From IMG/VR virus record IMGVR_UViG_3300027906_000009, positions 1-64,000 of that record: 64,000 nucleotides of DNA. One strand, 5' to 3'. This stretch comes from a virus. Of the stretch, positions 24,177 to 32,907 are shown piece after piece. The position numbers and the translations under genes are program-made. The first letter of the stretch is position 1. The number at the start of each line of letters is the position of its first letter. The notes under the pieces are model-generated. The model was not told where the DNA came from. It made no database searches and saw only the letters and a list, made by a program, of their open reading frames with translations.

Positions 24177-26148
24177 TCTTTTGTTTCCTCGCTTTTAAGC
24201 TCTCGAATAAAGCATCTAGTTCTTTTTGGTTTTTTAAGATCTTGTGCTCCTCTGCTTTATAATTAGTTTCTTTCTCTTCATAAATACTGGTACCTTTTGC
24301 AATCCCACTCAACTCACTATATCCAGGAAACATTTTTCTTGTGGTACCGGTCTCTGGAGTTGCTGCTCTATTAAGGTTCTTCTTTCTTGGTCCGGATGTT
24401 TTTCTCCTATCGCCTCCTGGTGTCAAGGTTCTAGGTTCATACCATCCATGAGACTTATCAGTTGTTGTTCTGCCTTTACTGTCCTCTCTTTTACCAGGAG
24501 GTGCAGCCAAGAGATCTCCCTCTTCGGGACCTGGTGAGTCTGCTGCCGTGTCTCCGGCATCAAGATCTGGCCCTGCTCCCAATTCAGGCTCAGGGCCTAC
24601 AACACCCGCGCCGCCGGGTTCGCCTAGGTCAAGGGCCCCGCCTGGGCCTGGGTCGGGGCCTGCGTTGAGGCCCGCGGTGAGAGCAGCCTGTTCCGCCTCG
24701 CCTGCAGTCTCAAGTGCTGCTTCATATTTTTTATCATAAAACATCTCTCTTCTGTTTCTAATAAATTCTTCATCTGACATTCCGAATAACTTCTTAGCCA
24801 ACCACTGTTTTGAAAAGAAGCCCTCTGTGGCGGCGCCAACAATATCAAATTTAGTCTTCCAATATTCAAGCTCTTGCATTTCAGAGATTTTTGAGGGGTT
24901 ATTCAAATGGCACCTGAAAGAAACAAGATCCTCGTCTCTATAGCCCAAAGTATAGAGATGAATCACGCCAATTTTTTCTATCTCAGAAATGAGAGACTTT
25001 TGCAACCTTTGTACTGTTCGTGCAAATCTTATATCCTTCTGTGCTAGGGTTGTCTTATCCTCTTCTGTTTTTTCCCCATCTGATGAAATATAGGCTGACG
25101 GTATCTTTAATGCAGAAAACAATTTGTCTCTTAAATATTTTACGTCTTCGATGTCTCCGGTAAATTTGCCTCCGGGGACGCTTTCAATTCTTGTAGAAGA
25201 TTGTCCTCTAACGGGTACAAAATAATCTTCTTCGATCGAAAGTGGATTATAACGGAGATCAACGCGTCCGGTTTCAGCATCAACTACTTGGTTCCTTTTC
25301 ATTGTGGTCATGACCTTTTGCATATACTGTTCTACATCTTGTGGGGGAATATTCCCCACGTCAATATAGAAGGCGCGGCGCTCGGGTGATCTAACAATTC
25401 TATAAGCCATCATCGCGTCTTCGAGTAAAGTGAGTTGTCTCCATATTCTCCTTGATGGTTCTAAAACGGAAGTTCCATAAGGGTTGTATTTATCCTGTCC
25501 CAATACTCTAAAATGTGCTATTTGCCAATTTTCAAATGTTAAGCCAGCAGAATTCCATTGGAATTGTACATAATTTGGATTTGTTTTGTCTTCCCCTTCT
25601 AATCTTTCAACTTCTCTTGTTGGAAGGCCAATAACTGAAGTTACGCCTAAATCGTTATCGATGTCAAGATACAAGAAGTAGTCTCCATATTTACACATTG
25701 TTCTACACCAGGAGAATAAATTATGCTCAATGTTCAAAACATCGCTATAAAGTGACTGCAATATGGCCCTGATCTCTTCGTTATCACATTCAACTGTCAT
25801 CATATGTGATAAGGCTGAATAGGTTGTCATTTCATCTGCATAGATGTCTAAAGCTGATGCTATCTCCGGCGTGTATTCCATTTGATCAAAATCCACATAT
25901 CTTTCAGTTCTCTGCTGAGAGGTCATATATCCTGCTTGTAGATTGTCATAAGGATTATAGGCGGTTTTCATAAAATCTCTGCCAGAGGCAGAAGTGAACT
26001 TTGAGGCAAACTTATCTAAGTCTATCCTTCTTAATCTGTGACTGTTCTGTGTTCTATATTGTGTTAGGGGACCGGAAAGTAATTTTGTTAATCTCCGGAA
26101 CAGTGTGCTTTGTGGATTTCTAGTGTTGTTGTTTGTTTTCTTTACCAT
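24157..26148 (-). CDS. Portal vertex protein, gp20-like
   Basis: A 663-residue portal of the T4 gp20 type. Conserved blocks: RYVDFDQMEYTPEIASALDI (about 83-103), YADEMTT, WCRTMCKYGDYFLYLDI, GTSVLEPSRRIWRQLTLLED, AMMAYRIVRSPERRAFYIDV, and SAYISSDGEKTEEDKTTLAQ. The dodecameric portal is the packaging channel and starts prohead assembly. T4 gp20 has 524 residues; the surplus is a C-terminal region of Gly/Pro/Asp-rich low complexity (about residues 495-555) and a charged tail. That segment (24540-24720) is GC-rich against its surroundings. AAAGGA precedes the ATG; only three bases separate it from the terminase stop. Confidence 0.93.
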   Translation of the reverse strand: MVKKTNNNTRNPQSTLFRRLTKLLSGPLTQYRTQNSHRLRRIDLDKFASKFTSASGRDFMKTAYNPYDNLQAGYMTSQQRTERYVDFDQMEYTPEIASALDIYADEMTTYSALSHMMTVECDNEEIRAILQSLYSDVLNIEHNLFSWCRTMCKYGDYFLYLDIDNDLGVTSVIGLPTREVERLEGEDKTNPNYVQFQWNSAGLTFENWQIAHFRVLGQDKYNPYGTSVLEPSRRIWRQLTLLEDAMMAYRIVRSPERRAFYIDVGNIPPQDVEQYMQKVMTTMKRNQVVDAETGRVDLRYNPLSIEEDYFVPVRGQSSTRIESVPGGKFTGDIEDVKYLRDKLFSALKIPSAYISSDGEKTEEDKTTLAQKDIRFARTVQRLQKSLISEIEKIGVIHLYTLGYRDEDLVSFRCHLNNPSKISEMQELEYWKTKFDIVGAATEGFFSKQWLAKKLFGMSDEEFIRNRREMFYDKKYEAALETAGEAEQAALTAGLNAGPDPGPGGALDLGEPGGAGVVGPEPELGAGPDLDAGDTAADSPGPEEGDLLAAPPGKREDSKGRTTTDKSHGWYEPRTLTPGGDRRKTSGPRKKNLNRAATPETGTTRKMFPGYSELSGIAKGTSIYEEKETNYKAEEHKILKNQKELDALFESLKARKQKNETETQ

Positions 26149-26151
26149 TTT

Positions 26152-27738
26152 TTATCCTTTAAATAACCACGGGAAATCTTGATATGCTTTGTTTTGCTTA
26201 TTCACAGAATCCTGTATGGTTAATTTTCTATTTCCTATCATGCCTTTTATCCTAGTATCTAATTGGTTTGAATTTTTTGTTATAGATCCAATAAATGCTT
26301 TTGCGTAATCAATATCTCTTTGATTTGAAGTCAATGCTGTGTCGCGGACCCAACACCCTATTGCGGCCGCTATAATTAAATCATCGTTATAAGATCTCAT
26401 AGCTTCTGGTTTTCCATTGTTCCATATAAAAGTTCTCATTTCTGATAGCAAACGAGATGAATATACTTTAATTAGGTTATTTCTGATGAATTCTTCTAGT
26501 TTAGCTACAATTAAAGGACGAGTTTTCGAGGTCATAGAGAAGCCCACAACAGCGTTTGACATTTGATCAGCCTGGTATTCTTCCACAAATTCGTGAGTTG
26601 ACTTTACAGAGTGGTACAAATTAGGGTATTGCCTTTCTTTTAATTTGTCAAGTACGGCGAACCCTACAGAATTGTTTTCAACCACTAAAAGTGCTGATCC
26701 GTATTCCTGTCCCATATCATATAAAACCCTGGAAAATACATCAGGTGTACATTTCCCTTGATATTCGGCTACTATTTCCATAGTCTCCAGCTTAAATACA
26801 TGACAAACAGAATAATCTTTGCCGTCGCCCCTTGCTACATCTGCAGCCAGCAAGTAAGTATTTCCCTCTTGCTTGTTTTCCCATATCCATAGATTTCTAT
26901 CAAAACCAGTTCTATATTTGGGATCTTTTGTCATTTCACTATACTTCGATATGTCTTCAGGGGCAAAAACTGTTTCGCCCGACATATTGAAATTACACTC
27001 TAATTCTTGTGCTATTTCTCTCCTTGACATATTTCTGGTCTCTTTTTCAAACCACTGATCATCCCTGTCTGGGTGTGCCTGCCATGGTAATTTAGTGTAG
27101 TAAAAATCGTTTGTTTTATTCTCTGCCTCAACATATATCTTGTGAAACCAGTTTCCTACGCCATTTGGAGTCGATAGTGCTATGCAGCGGCCGCCAGTAG
27201 AGAGTGTAGGGTAAAGGCCCATCCACAACTCATCTAAACCTTCGACATGAGCAGCCTCATCGATAACCAACAAAGACAAAGCTTCCGATCGGCCAGCGTC
27301 ACCAGAGGTAGAAGATGCTTTGATCTGAGATCCATTAGATAATTGGAATGAAGTCCGGTTGTCGATATCAACGTTTGAAATTCTTAACCAAGGTGGCAGG
27401 TTTTTGATTATTGCTTTTACTTTTTTTACTAAATTTGCTGCAGTGTTAAATTTAGTAGCTATAACCAAAACGTTCTTTTCCCTGTGAAACATCATCATCC
27501 AAGCTACATAGGCTGCTGTGATAGTGGATATCCCTAACTGGCGCGCTTTTAATATAACGTTAAACCTATGATCTTCGAAGTCTTCTAATAATTTTTCTTG
27601 AAAGTCATATAAATGAAAAGGTATTAAGCCTTTTTGAGGGTGTGTTATTTTTGCGTATGTGTGAATGAAATAGTCGGGCTTTTTGCCACAACGGACAATC
27701 TCTTTCATTATTTCTCTTTTTGTGAGTTTTATTGCCAC
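26152..27738 (-). CDS. Terminase large subunit, gp17-like
   Basis: A 528-residue packaging motor and nuclease. ATPase: adenine-binding YDFQEKLL near residue 47, Walker A variant KARQLGIS (64-71), Walker B LLVIDEA (156-162) and coupling motif STPNG (189-193). Nuclease of RNase H-type fold: LAADVARGDGKDYS (Asp300), VVENNSVG (Glu354) and SYNDDLI (Asp452/453). T4 gp17 has 610 residues. It starts with GTG, six bases after AGGA; the frame extends upstream without a better start. A typical small subunit is not visible next to it; the upstream 165-residue protein sits in that place. Confidence 0.95.
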   Translation of the reverse strand: MAIKLTKREIMKEIVRCGKKPDYFIHTYAKITHPQKGLIPFHLYDFQEKLLEDFEDHRFNVILKARQLGISTITAAYVAWMMMFHREKNVLVIATKFNTAANLVKKVKAIIKNLPPWLRISNVDIDNRTSFQLSNGSQIKASSTSGDAGRSEALSLLVIDEAAHVEGLDELWMGLYPTLSTGGRCIALSTPNGVGNWFHKIYVEAENKTNDFYYTKLPWQAHPDRDDQWFEKETRNMSRREIAQELECNFNMSGETVFAPEDISKYSEMTKDPKYRTGFDRNLWIWENKQEGNTYLLAADVARGDGKDYSVCHVFKLETMEIVAEYQGKCTPDVFSRVLYDMGQEYGSALLVVENNSVGFAVLDKLKERQYPNLYHSVKSTHEFVEEYQADQMSNAVVGFSMTSKTRPLIVAKLEEFIRNNLIKVYSSRLLSEMRTFIWNNGKPEAMRSYNDDLIIAAAIGCWVRDTALTSNQRDIDYAKAFIGSITKNSNQLDTRIKGMIGNRKLTIQDSVNKQNKAYQDFPWLFKG

Positions 27739-27746
27739 CGAAGTTC

Positions 27747-28244
27747 CTATTTGAGACCACCAAGTTTAAGCATTTTATCATAAGCTGGGTCTGTGGGTCT
27801 TTCTTCTACCTCACTTGAAACATCTTCCGAGGTGCCGCCAATTTTGTAGCACTTGTGCACCTTGACGCTGCAGCGGATTCGAGATATATATTCAACCAAA
27901 ACATCTACTTCGCTCGGTTCAGATAAGGTAAGCGCGGACTTTTTAACTTTCTTGTATTCTTTTTGAATAAAGGATTTTACCTTTTCCACCATTGACTCCA
28001 TTTCACCCTCAAAATCATTAGAGTGAACCTCTTTAAGAGGTATCTCTGCGTGGTATTTAATGTGAAGCCGGTCGCCAGCTATGGAGGCACCAAACCCGTC
28101 CATAACCCTCTGATCAAGGAGAGGGTTACCTTCCTCTCTTCGAAGTCCTATTTTTATTGGCTCCCCGTTCTCGTCGTGGGCGCCGTCATAGGTGTTGGAT
28201 AGTACCTGTGAAATACAGTCTATAATTTCTAAAGTTGTTGCCAT
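27747..28244 (-). CDS. Unrecognised protein before the terminase
   Basis: A 165-residue alpha/beta protein (EIIDCISQVLSNTYDGAHDE, KIGLRREEGNPLLDQRVMDG, FGASIAGDRLHIKYHAEIPL, and ADVLVEYISRIR-like strands) ending DPAYDKMLKLGGLK. Two CTATTTA elements and AGAGGA precede it, so it opens the head operon. T4 gene 16 (small terminase) occupies the comparable place, but no DNA-binding or coiled-coil motif expected of gp16 is evident. I do not assign a function. Confidence 0.65.
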   Translation of the reverse strand: MATTLEIIDCISQVLSNTYDGAHDENGEPIKIGLRREEGNPLLDQRVMDGFGASIAGDRLHIKYHAEIPLKEVHSNDFEGEMESMVEKVKSFIQKEYKKVKKSALTLSEPSEVDVLVEYISRIRCSVKVHKCYKIGGTSEDVSSEVEERPTDPAYDKMLKLGGLK

Positions 28245-28263
28245 TGTGTATATTCCTCTTGCA

Positions 28264-28289
28264 ATAAATAGTTTGCTATTAATAAATAG
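28264..28289 (-). promoter_or_regulatory. Doubled CTATTTAT element before the terminase unit
   Basis: Two copies, at 28264-28271 and 28282-28289, form a direct repeat with an 18-base period in a 45-base gap. They lie 20 and 38 bases before the ATG at 28244; the upstream copy touches the previous stop. Confidence 0.5.
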
Positions 28290-28661
28290 TTAGTCATTTG
28301 GCCTCCAGCCAGATTTCCACCTTTCTTCCCTGTCTTCGATATACTGAATATAACAATTGAAGCAGCATTGGTATTTTATCATGTATAGATCATCGTACTG
28401 GGAAAATGAATAGGATGAACAAATGGGACAAATTCTGGGGATTTTTTGTTTCTGGCTTTTGTCCTTTATTGTAAATCCTTCTTTTTCTTCTATTTTTTCA
28501 TTTTTGTTGCTTTTAGTGTAAAAATCTTTGAGATCTTGTAGATATTTTTCTTCTTTATCCTTCGTCCAGGATCCTTTTGGGTTTTGTATTGCCTCTGAGC
28601 CATACTTGTCTTTTATGGCTTTTTCAATTTTTGCTATCTTATTTAAATCTTTTTCTTTCAT
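28290..28661 (-). CDS. Small zinc-knuckle protein
   Basis: A 123-residue protein with a Lys/Glu-rich helical first half and a C-terminal zinc site: CPIC (Cys78, Cys81) and CCFNC (Cys99/100, Cys103), followed by EDREERWKSGWRPND. The spacing and aromatic content suit a zinc ribbon. It lies four bases from the membrane protein gene upstream and before the head operon. I recall similar short proteins in aquatic phages, without known function. Confidence 0.65.
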   Translation of the reverse strand: MKEKDLNKIAKIEKAIKDKYGSEAIQNPKGSWTKDKEEKYLQDLKDFYTKSNKNEKIEEKEGFTIKDKSQKQKIPRICPICSSYSFSQYDDLYMIKYQCCFNCYIQYIEDREERWKSGWRPND

Positions 28662-28665
28662 AGTA

Positions 28666-29163
28666 TCACTTTGCCGCGAATATTATAGCTAAAGTGGTTA
28701 ATACACCTGCGGCTACGCCTCCGGCTGCCCACCAAAGCGAGTTATCGTTTGGTGTCTGCATTGTGACACCTGTGAGTTCACTGATTTGATTGTTTTTTAT
28801 TTGCAATATTTGTTCGTGTTCTTTGTTCAAGCTATCAATTTGAATCTGAAGCTGGTCGATCTCAAAAGTATAGCTTGCTCTAATTCTTGCTATATCGTGC
28901 TGGCATCTTAGCTGGCACTTTTCTTTCTCTCTTTCAGCGGAAGAAATCAGTAAAGAGTTAGCTGTACTGTTATAACACCATATGGGATCACCGTCAGGAC
29001 TAAGATTTAGTTTATTAATAATTTCTTCGTCAGTAACATATATCGCTGACGCCGGTGGAGAAAACTCTTTATCTAGTTCCAAATCAGCTAATGCGGAAAA
29101 TGGGTAACACAATATTAATATAATTGCAACTAGTCTAGTTTTTAAATTTAATTCCAAAGTCAT
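28666..29163 (-). CDS. Exported or membrane protein with signal peptide and C-terminal membrane segment
   Basis: About 165 residues. The N-terminus has basic residues and a hydrophobic core (TRLVAIILILCYPFSALA) with an A-L-A before Asp, fitting signal peptidase I cleavage. The mature part has three Cys residues, a coiled coil (about 85-130: RASYTFEIDQLQIQIDSLNK and on), and ends with a membrane segment (WWAAGGVAAGVLTTLAIIFA). Start at the ATG at 29163; a TTG two codons earlier is possible. It overlaps the preceding gene by 29 bases. With its two upstream neighbours it suggests an envelope or lysis function (spanin-like), which is an inference. Confidence 0.6.
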   Translation of the reverse strand: MTLELNLKTRLVAIILILCYPFSALADLELDKEFSPPASAIYVTDEEIINKLNLSPDGDPIWCYNSTANSLLISSAEREKEKCQLRCQHDIARIRASYTFEIDQLQIQIDSLNKEHEQILQIKNNQISELTGVTMQTPNDNSLWWAAGGVAAGVLTTLAIIFAAK

Positions 29164-29542
29164 TTTCAATCTTTCTTATAATCTCTTCAGGGTTACCTTT
29201 AGATTTTATCACAATTTTTCTGACATCTTCAATTTGTTTTTCAGAAAGTTGCTTGTTTTCCTCTTTGAATCTTTCCTCTAACCTTAGAATAGTCTCTTTA
29301 AATTGTTTTTGCAAATTCCTAAGGTTAATTATTTCTTCATTGTGAATTCGATTTATGGTTTCTATTTCTTCCCTGTGTGCTCTCTTATTAATTTCAATAG
29401 TCTTTCTTAAAGCTTCTGTATTTTTTTTTGAAAAAATATAAATGAATAAAGACCAGCATATCAATAGTGGTATTTTCCAATTATGTTTTAGCCACACCCA
29501 GGATTTTTCTAAACCCGTTTTAAAAATTAGCCACGTCATCAT
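29135..29542 (-). CDS. Membrane-anchored coiled-coil protein, spanin-like layout
   Basis: About 135 residues. An N-terminal membrane segment (NWKIPLLICWSLFIYIFS, about residues 18-36) precedes a long charged helix (residues 40-115, many E/K/R, heptad-like) and a short C-terminal domain. A single N-terminal anchor followed by a periplasmic coiled coil is the shape of inner-membrane spanins (Rz type), though many other anchored proteins share it. The start is taken at the ATG pair at 29542; an upstream TTG at 29578 would overlap the previous gene further. The gene overlaps both neighbours. Confidence 0.55.
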   Translation of the reverse strand: MMTWLIFKTGLEKSWVWLKHNWKIPLLICWSLFIYIFSKKNTEALRKTIEINKRAHREEIETINRIHNEEIINLRNLQKQFKETILRLEERFKEENKQLSEKQIEDVRKIVIKSKGNPEEIIRKIENDFGIKFKN

Positions 29543-29738
29543 TACTTGGTCCATGTTTCCATTTAACAGCCATGTCAACTAGTGCTTGAGTACCTATATA
29601 TGCTAGTGTTATAGCGGTCCAATTATCACTAGTGACTGTGCCATATGCGCAAAGGCCTGTTGCTGTTAGCCATGCTAAAAATTTTCTTGATATAAATTTT
29701 TCTGTATGTTTGTCTGCGAATGCTTTCAATTCTGCCAT
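29520..29738 (-). CDS. Small membrane protein, holin-like in size
   Basis: A 72-residue protein: charged helix (AELKAFADKHTEKFISRKF), one or two hydrophobic segments (LAWLTATGLCAYGTV, AITLAYIGTQALVDMA) and a hydrophilic end. Size and layout fit small phage holins or similar membrane proteins, but no motif proves this, and no endolysin is seen in the window. AGGGGG lies seven bases before the ATG at 29738; another ATG one codon earlier is closer to it. It follows the Mre11-Rad50-like gene by 11 bases and overlaps the coiled-coil gene. Confidence 0.55.
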   Translation of the reverse strand: MAELKAFADKHTEKFISRKFLAWLTATGLCAYGTVTSDNWTAITLAYIGTQALVDMAVKWKHGPSNDDVANF

Positions 29739-29749
29739 CATAAATCCCC

Positions 29750-32700
29750 CTATATGTTTACATGTGCATAACCATCTCTTTTCTCAATGTTTATTTGCAT
29801 ATCCACACAATCTTTTAGATTATCTAGATGTGAAATAAGAAGAAAAGTTTTAAAATAGCCTTTGACCATATCTAAGATACGTACAAAGCCTTCCATGTTC
29901 TCTTCATCAAGAGCAGTTCCCGGCTCGTCAAGTATAAATAGGTCAGACTTTGGTAAACTGGACACAGTTAAAAAAGCCAAACGTATGGCCATGCTTGCAA
30001 TAGTCTTCTCAGCGCCGGATCCCATCTCGAGCGGACGTGGGTCGTGGCTAGGATGCTTAATAAAAATATCTAACTTGTCTTCGTTGTTAGAAATGAACAC
30101 TTCAAACTCCACAATATTAGTCAATATCTTAGATATCTCCTGGTTAATGTAAGGCAGTCTTTCTTTAATAATTTCATATGAAACACCATTAGGATGACAA
30201 CAGACCATAAAAAGATGATAAGCTGCAAAGCTTTGTTCTAGTTCTCTAAACTCTTGCTGTTGGTCTTGTGTATGTGATAACTTTTGTTCGGAAGATCCAT
30301 GTTTTTTGTGTAGTTGCATAATCTTTTGTTCACACAAATTGATCTCCTGTTCTTTATTTTCAGATTGCTTTTCTAACTTTTCCTTGTCTGATATTAATTG
30401 CTTTAAATTCTCAATGGCTTCCTTGTTTTCTTCATATTCTGTGGCTTTATTTTTAAGATCATCGAGTGCAACCTGCTCTTTAAATAAAAGACTGTCAGCC
30501 CGTTCAATAATTAGATTACTAGTCGTTATTGAATTTGCGAGACAATCTCTTTTCTCAACCAAAGCACTATGTTTCTCTATATATTTATCTACTTTTGTCA
30601 TCTCATCGTGAGAGATTTCGGCGCCTATAATATTAATCTTCCGGGTTGTTATAGACATTTCTGATGCTTTTTGTTTAACCGCTTCTCCAATAAGCGGATG
30701 ACAACTGGCACATACTTTGTCCTGTTCTGTTACTAATAGTCTTTTTTGCTCAGACAAGTTCTTCAAAAGTAAAATCAAATTATTTAATTCGTCGCTAACT
30801 TTTGTAAAAGACTCTTTCTTTTTCTTATAATTTTCAATTTCAAAGTCCTTCAAAAAGTCTTCAATCTTTTCATACTTAAGCTTATTATCATCAATATTTT
30901 TTTGCGCATTCGTTTTCTTAGCGTTTATTTGCAAAATGGCTTTCTCCTTTTCCGTTATCTTCTTGGCAGTAATAACAGGATCAATAATTTCTGCTGGAAC
31001 TGAGGATATTTTATTTTGTAGGAGGCCGGCCTCTTGCATTAATTCTAGCATTTCTTCTTTTAGAGATATACAGATTGCTTTATTTTTCTCGATAGCAAGT
31101 TCACTTTTAATAATTTCTGTCTTAATATTTTTAATATTTGCATCAAAGTCAATACCCTCTAAACGCCTTAGAGCTACTTTTATTTCAGCAGATGCCTCTT
31201 TGGCCATCTTAAATTTCTTATCAAAAATTTCTAAATCCAAAAACTTTGCAAGAAACTCTTTCCTTTTAGTTGAGCCTTCGTTGATAAACGAAAGGGAATC
31301 TAATTGAGAAGCCATTGAGGTTGCTAGGAAGTCTGGTAGTGTGCCAAAATACTTTCTTACATTCTTATCAGTGTCTTGTCTGGAAGTACCGTTGAGGCCT
31401 GTATGGTTTCCAATAGCGTCTTGTGAATAAAACTCCAAGTCAGTTGTTGCCTCTTGAGTTTCAACTCCTTTTGAGCGTTTTGTATATTTGTTGGACTTGC
31501 GCTCAATAATATAATCTGTTCCATCTACTTTGATTGTTGCTGTTGCGACGCATTCATCTTTATTTTGATTGATAATATTTAGATTCTTACGAATAGATTT
31601 GGAAGTAGAGTTGTACATAGAATAAAGTAACGTATCAACAATAGAAGACTTGCCAGAGTAATTTTTACCAAATATACCAACAATACCTTCTAGTTTTGTA
31701 AAGTCGATGATATTACCTTCGCTATAGTTAAATAGATTGTCCCACTCCAAACTCTGAAGTGACCAATTAACATTTCGCATGACATCTTCATTTTCTTCTA
31801 TCTGCTTATTAAACTGTTTATTTAGTTCATATACTTTTTCCAAAACTTCTTGCGTTGCTTCATATTCTTTTAGATACTCAGCCATTAGAGACTCTTGAGT
31901 ATTCAAATCTCGCAGGTCTTGTTTTTCCAACCCTTCGGGGGCGGCAACCTTGATTTGTTTACCGGCTGCCCTATTGAGGTAAGTTACTGATTCTGGATTG
32001 TATTTATATTTCGCAATGTCTACAGCCTTGCGAACCTTATCTAAAGATACGTTATTCTCAGAAACTATTCTAAGTCTCGCTCCTTCCGGTGGTTTCTGTC
32101 TTGGCAGGTTGCCCTTTTCTGTCAGAGAAAGAGTAACGAAAGGTCTTGGGTTATTGAAGGTAATGAGTCTATTGGTAAAATCATCTTTACTTTCAATGTC
32201 CCAAAGTAAATAACCTTTGTCCAGTGACTCACCAAAATTTTGTTGTACTGTGGATCCAGCATACCAGATGCGACCTTCCTTATCTAGCTTCTGTGTTTTG
32301 TGGATATCTCCAAGAAAGGCAAAGTCAAACTCTTCAAAGATTTCGATACTGTGGTCGCCGCCTAGTGTCCAGTTACTGTCTGTTTTGGATTTATCAATAG
32401 CACCGTGATATAATGCTATGTTAACTAGGTTGTAGTCTGTTGGTTCAGTCCAGTTTTCCTCATCAAATACAGATAAAACATTTAGACAAAACTTATCATT
32501 GATTTTAGTCTCTCCGGCGTTTTTTAACAGGATGAGATTTGGGTCATTGATAGCCTTTGCGATTGGTGAAAGAGCGTCTTGTCTGGAGCCATTTCGAAGG
32601 TTACCGTCGTGATTGCCTAAAATCACATAGGTTGGCGCGATTGCCGCAAGGTTCTGGAAGAAATCTCTACACATATCTACAAACTCTGGTGAGATTTGTG

Positions 32701-32848
32701 TCTTAGTATGGGCAATATCTCCGCAATGGATAATGCAGTCCACTTTCTCTTCTTTTAGCGATTTGTAAAGTTGTTGAAATATTTCTTTGTATTCAAAATG
32801 ATATTTTAGGTTTCGGATATGGGTATCCGCGATATGAGCAAATCTCAT
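29750..32848 (-). CDS. Single-chain Mre11-Rad50-like recombination nuclease (gp47+gp46 fusion)
   Basis: A 1032-residue fusion. Residues 1-225 are a Mre11/SbcD/gp47 metallophosphoesterase: ADTH (7-10), HCGDIAH (41-47), GNHD (78-81), YHGA (His148), LGDIH (179-183). Residues about 380-1032 are a Rad50/SbcC/gp46 SMC-like ATPase: Walker A GKNYSGKSS (394-402), two long coiled-coil arms, a zinc hook CASC (713-716), signature MGSGAEKTIA near 950, Walker B LFILDEPGTALD (Asp974, Glu975) and LLISHL. In T4 the two are separate genes, acting together in recombination-dependent replication, break processing and host DNA degradation. All key residues are present. GGAG lies five bases before the ATG; a near-consensus sigma70 promoter precedes it. 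Confidence 0.93.
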   Translation of the reverse strand: MRFAHIADTHIRNLKYHFEYKEIFQQLYKSLKEEKVDCIIHCGDIAHTKTQISPEFVDMCRDFFQNLAAIAPTYVILGNHDGNLRNGSRQDALSPIAKAINDPNLILLKNAGETKINDKFCLNVLSVFDEENWTEPTDYNLVNIALYHGAIDKSKTDSNWTLGGDHSIEIFEEFDFAFLGDIHKTQKLDKEGRIWYAGSTVQQNFGESLDKGYLLWDIESKDDFTNRLITFNNPRPFVTLSLTEKGNLPRQKPPEGARLRIVSENNVSLDKVRKAVDIAKYKYNPESVTYLNRAAGKQIKVAAPEGLEKQDLRDLNTQESLMAEYLKEYEATQEVLEKVYELNKQFNKQIEENEDVMRNVNWSLQSLEWDNLFNYSEGNIIDFTKLEGIVGIFGKNYSGKSSIVDTLLYSMYNSTSKSIRKNLNIINQNKDECVATATIKVDGTDYIIERKSNKYTKRSKGVETQEATTDLEFYSQDAIGNHTGLNGTSRQDTDKNVRKYFGTLPDFLATSMASQLDSLSFINEGSTKRKEFLAKFLDLEIFDKKFKMAKEASAEIKVALRRLEGIDFDANIKNIKTEIIKSELAIEKNKAICISLKEEMLELMQEAGLLQNKISSVPAEIIDPVITAKKITEKEKAILQINAKKTNAQKNIDDNKLKYEKIEDFLKDFEIENYKKKKESFTKVSDELNNLILLLKNLSEQKRLLVTEQDKVCASCHPLIGEAVKQKASEMSITTRKINIIGAEISHDEMTKVDKYIEKHSALVEKRDCLANSITTSNLIIERADSLLFKEQVALDDLKNKATEYEENKEAIENLKQLISDKEKLEKQSENKEQEINLCEQKIMQLHKKHGSSEQKLSHTQDQQQEFRELEQSFAAYHLFMVCCHPNGVSYEIIKERLPYINQEISKILTNIVEFEVFISNNEDKLDIFIKHPSHDPRPLEMGSGAEKTIASMAIRLAFLTVSSLPKSDLFILDEPGTALDEENMEGFVRILDMVKGYFKTFLLISHLDNLKDCVDMQINIEKRDGYAHVNI

Positions 32849-32878
32849 TTATTCTCCATGAATAATTGTTATGTTCTA

Positions 32879-32907
32879 AGTATAACAGGGATTGGTGTGG
32901 GTGTCAA
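32879..32907 (-). promoter_or_regulatory. Sigma70-type promoter of the Mre11-Rad50-like gene
   Basis: Coding strand TTGACA, 17-base spacer, TATACT: a perfect -35 and five of six in the -10. The -35 begins right after the stop of the small upstream gene. A start about seven bases on would leave a leader of roughly 24 bases containing the GGAG. Early transcription by host polymerase is inferred. Confidence 0.8.

Noticed and set aside
28666-29163. Lipoprotein (o-spanin) signal in the signal-peptide protein
   Set aside because: The Cys in LILCYP lacks the small residue normally before a lipobox Cys; A-L-A before Asp fits ordinary signal peptidase better.
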